Shown: positions 5,933 to 6,526 of the stretch, one piece after another
Layout: each line of letters begins with the position of its first letter
How positions within the stretch are numbered: the stretch's first letter is position 1
NCBI GenBank assembly: GCA_937888615.1
Contig: CALABZ010000103.1
Coordinates: forward strand, 1 to 6,526
Source: an uncultured Lentisphaeria bacterium
GTDB taxonomy: Bacteria > Verrucomicrobiota > Lentisphaeria > Victivallales > Victivallaceae
Length of the DNA: 6,526 bases
Reading direction: 5' to 3'
Notes under the pieces: model-generated
Told to the model about the DNA's origin: nothing
The model's database searches: none
The model's input: the letters and a program-made list of their open reading frames with translations, nothing else
Position numbers and translations under genes: made by a program

Positions 5933-5964
5933 TATAATATAAACGCAATCGATCATTTTCGAAA
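5927..5964 (-). promoter_or_regulatory. Possible fucosidase promoter, -10 clear, -35 weak
   Basis: An AT-rich run on the minus strand offers TATATT (5941-5936) or TATTAT (5939-5934) as a -10. The best -35 at 17-base spacing from TATATT is TTTCGA (5964-5959), a poor match lying within a near-palindrome, CATTT-T-CGAAATG on the plus strand (5954-5966). A weak -35 with a nearby palindrome would suit an activated or repressed promoter. Confidence 0.35.
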
Positions 5965-6043
5965 TGGAGGAAGACATCTTTATTGTGCATGAAACAAACA
6001 TGCCGATAAGCAGAGCCTATGTCCGTCCTGACGGAACGACACT
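5933..6043. other. Intergenic region between rhamnosidase end and fucosidase
   Basis: Two short hairpins occur: TCCGT/ACGGA (6022-6026 with 6031-6035) and GCATG/CATGC (5987-5991 with 5999-6003). Neither is followed by a T-run on the minus strand, so no rhamnosidase terminator can be called, and read-through into the fucosidase gene is possible. Confidence 0.4.
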
Positions 6044-6526
6044 TCATTTCTTGCTTTCGGGGTCAAGCAGTGTAATGTTTTCGCTGATGCGGAATGTCGT
6101 TTTTTCCATCAATCCCTTGGAGAGTTCCGGCAACACTTTGATCGGGAAGTTGGCGTTGATGGTCACATCAAGACTGCCGTCGTCCTCCACCTGCCATTTG
6201 ACCAGGAGTTTGCCGCTGATCGTCTGGAAAGAGAGATTCGCCCATTTCAGCGAATGAATCGCCGGATTAAAATAGATGGTGGTAAGGCCGGGTTCCGCAG
6301 CCCGGATGCCGGCGGCTTCCCGGAGCAGGAAAATATTCGGGCCGATCATATTCCCCTTGGACATAGTCATTTCGCACAGGTTGTCGCTGTCCGGAGCTTC
6401 CTTCCAGGCCTTGGCGTCGTAATCGATACGGCTGGCCCAGTAATCTTTCAAATAACGCAGCGTCCAGTCGGTCTGCCGGAGTGCAAACATCGTATAGGTG
6501 AAAAGGAACTTGAAATAACTGCTCTT
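6044..6526 (-). CDS. GH78-like alpha-L-rhamnosidase, C-terminal end (5' end outside window)
   Basis: The frame is open through the right edge and 160 residues are visible, so the Met codon at 6490 is internal. The first part (FALRQTDWTLRYLKDYWASRI) reads like the last helices of the (alpha/alpha)6 catalytic barrel of bacterial alpha-L-rhamnosidases. The tail (EAAGIRAAEPGLTTIYFNP, LKWANLSFQTISGKLLVKWQVEDDGSLDVTINANFPIKVLPEL) fits the C-terminal beta-sandwich of that family: PG..xxxxxP, then tandem strands of the xGxxxVxWxxxx...xxxxxIPxN type. The usual W-E-x-W acidic region is replaced by WKEAPDSDN, so it is divergent there. Catalytic residues are out of view. The enzyme would cleave terminal L-rhamnose from pectin- or glycoside-type substrates. 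Another (alpha/alpha)6 glycosidase family remains possible. Confidence 0.72.
   Translation of the reverse strand, partial: KSSYFKFLFTYTMFALRQTDWTLRYLKDYWASRIDYDAKAWKEAPDSDNLCEMTMSKGNMIGPNIFLLREAAGIRAAEPGLTTIYFNPAIHSLKWANLSFQTISGKLLVKWQVEDDGSLDVTINANFPIKVLPELSKGLMEKTTFRISENITLLDPESKK

Noticed and set aside
5479..5937. 152-codon rightward open frame, with other long frames from 4717 to 5498
   Set aside because: All are antisense to the strongly supported fucosidase gene and lack a domain signature or convincing start.
5933..5938. TATAAT on the plus strand
   Set aside because: No -35 at a suitable distance and no rightward gene follows; the leftward reading of the same AT-rich run is the more useful one.
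6022..6035. TCCGT-ACGGA hairpin after the rhamnosidase stop
   Set aside because: The stem is only 5-6 pairs with no T-run on the minus strand, so it does not qualify as an intrinsic terminator.
5964..6257. 97-codon rightward frame starting in the intergenic region
   Set aside because: Most of it is antisense to the rhamnosidase end, and the ATG has no proper upstream ribosome site.

Overview
The window is a gene-dense stretch of bacterial chromosome (visibly GC-rich genes, AT-rich promoters) from an organism that degrades complex glycans. It holds six clear protein genes or gene ends plus one broken gene: a uronate isomerase end, an FAD-dependent oxidoreductase, a 44-codon amidohydrolase remnant, an Asp/Glu-family racemase, an OmpR/PhoB-type response regulator, an alpha/beta hydrolase, a GH29 alpha-L-fucosidase and the end of a GH78-like alpha-L-rhamnosidase. 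Unlinked sugar-catabolic genes, GH29/GH78 enzymes and this type of stand-alone FAD oxidoreductase would fit a Lentisphaerota/PVC-type gut or environmental bacterium. That is inference from gene content; no marker gene here proves the taxonomy.

Layout. Positions 1-818 (+) hold the C-terminal half of glucuronate isomerase (uxaC), cut by the left edge. It converges, with a 4-base gap, on the FAD oxidoreductase (823-2076, -). A strong 16-bp hairpin followed by a T-rich run, a likely uxaC terminator, lies inside the end of the oxidoreductase gene. Upstream of the oxidoreductase are two back-to-back sigma70-type promoters (about 2117-2184). The rightward one drives a short reading frame (2238-2372) that looks like the first ~37 residues of a dihydroorotase/hydantoinase-type amidohydrolase, then stops. 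It overlaps the GTG start of the racemase (2360-3097). The response regulator (3154-3846, +) follows with its own promoter and no histidine kinase beside it.

The right half is leftward. A rhamnosidase end (6044 to the right edge), the fucosidase (4621-5901) and a probable lipoprotein or membrane-anchored alpha/beta hydrolase (3825-4619) form a glycan-degradation block. Fucosidase and hydrolase are separated by one base and are probably translationally coupled. The hydrolase end overlaps the response-regulator end by 22 bases, and again a large hairpin with a T-run, serving the rightward gene, is embedded in the opposing coding sequence. The fucosidase start has a perfect 10-bp inverted repeat that puts the Shine-Dalgarno sequence in the loop and the start codon in the stem.

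Together the genes suggest release of L-fucose and L-rhamnose from plant or algal polysaccharides or host glycans, with uronic acids entering the UxaC pathway. The racemase, oxidoreductase and response regulator have no demonstrable link to this. I did not find an unmistakable new multi-gene system. The most notable observations are the amidohydrolase remnant, the hairpin at the fucosidase start, and two terminators embedded in convergent genes. No tRNA, rRNA, CRISPR array or insertion sequence was seen, and no gene-free stretch exceeds 300 bases.
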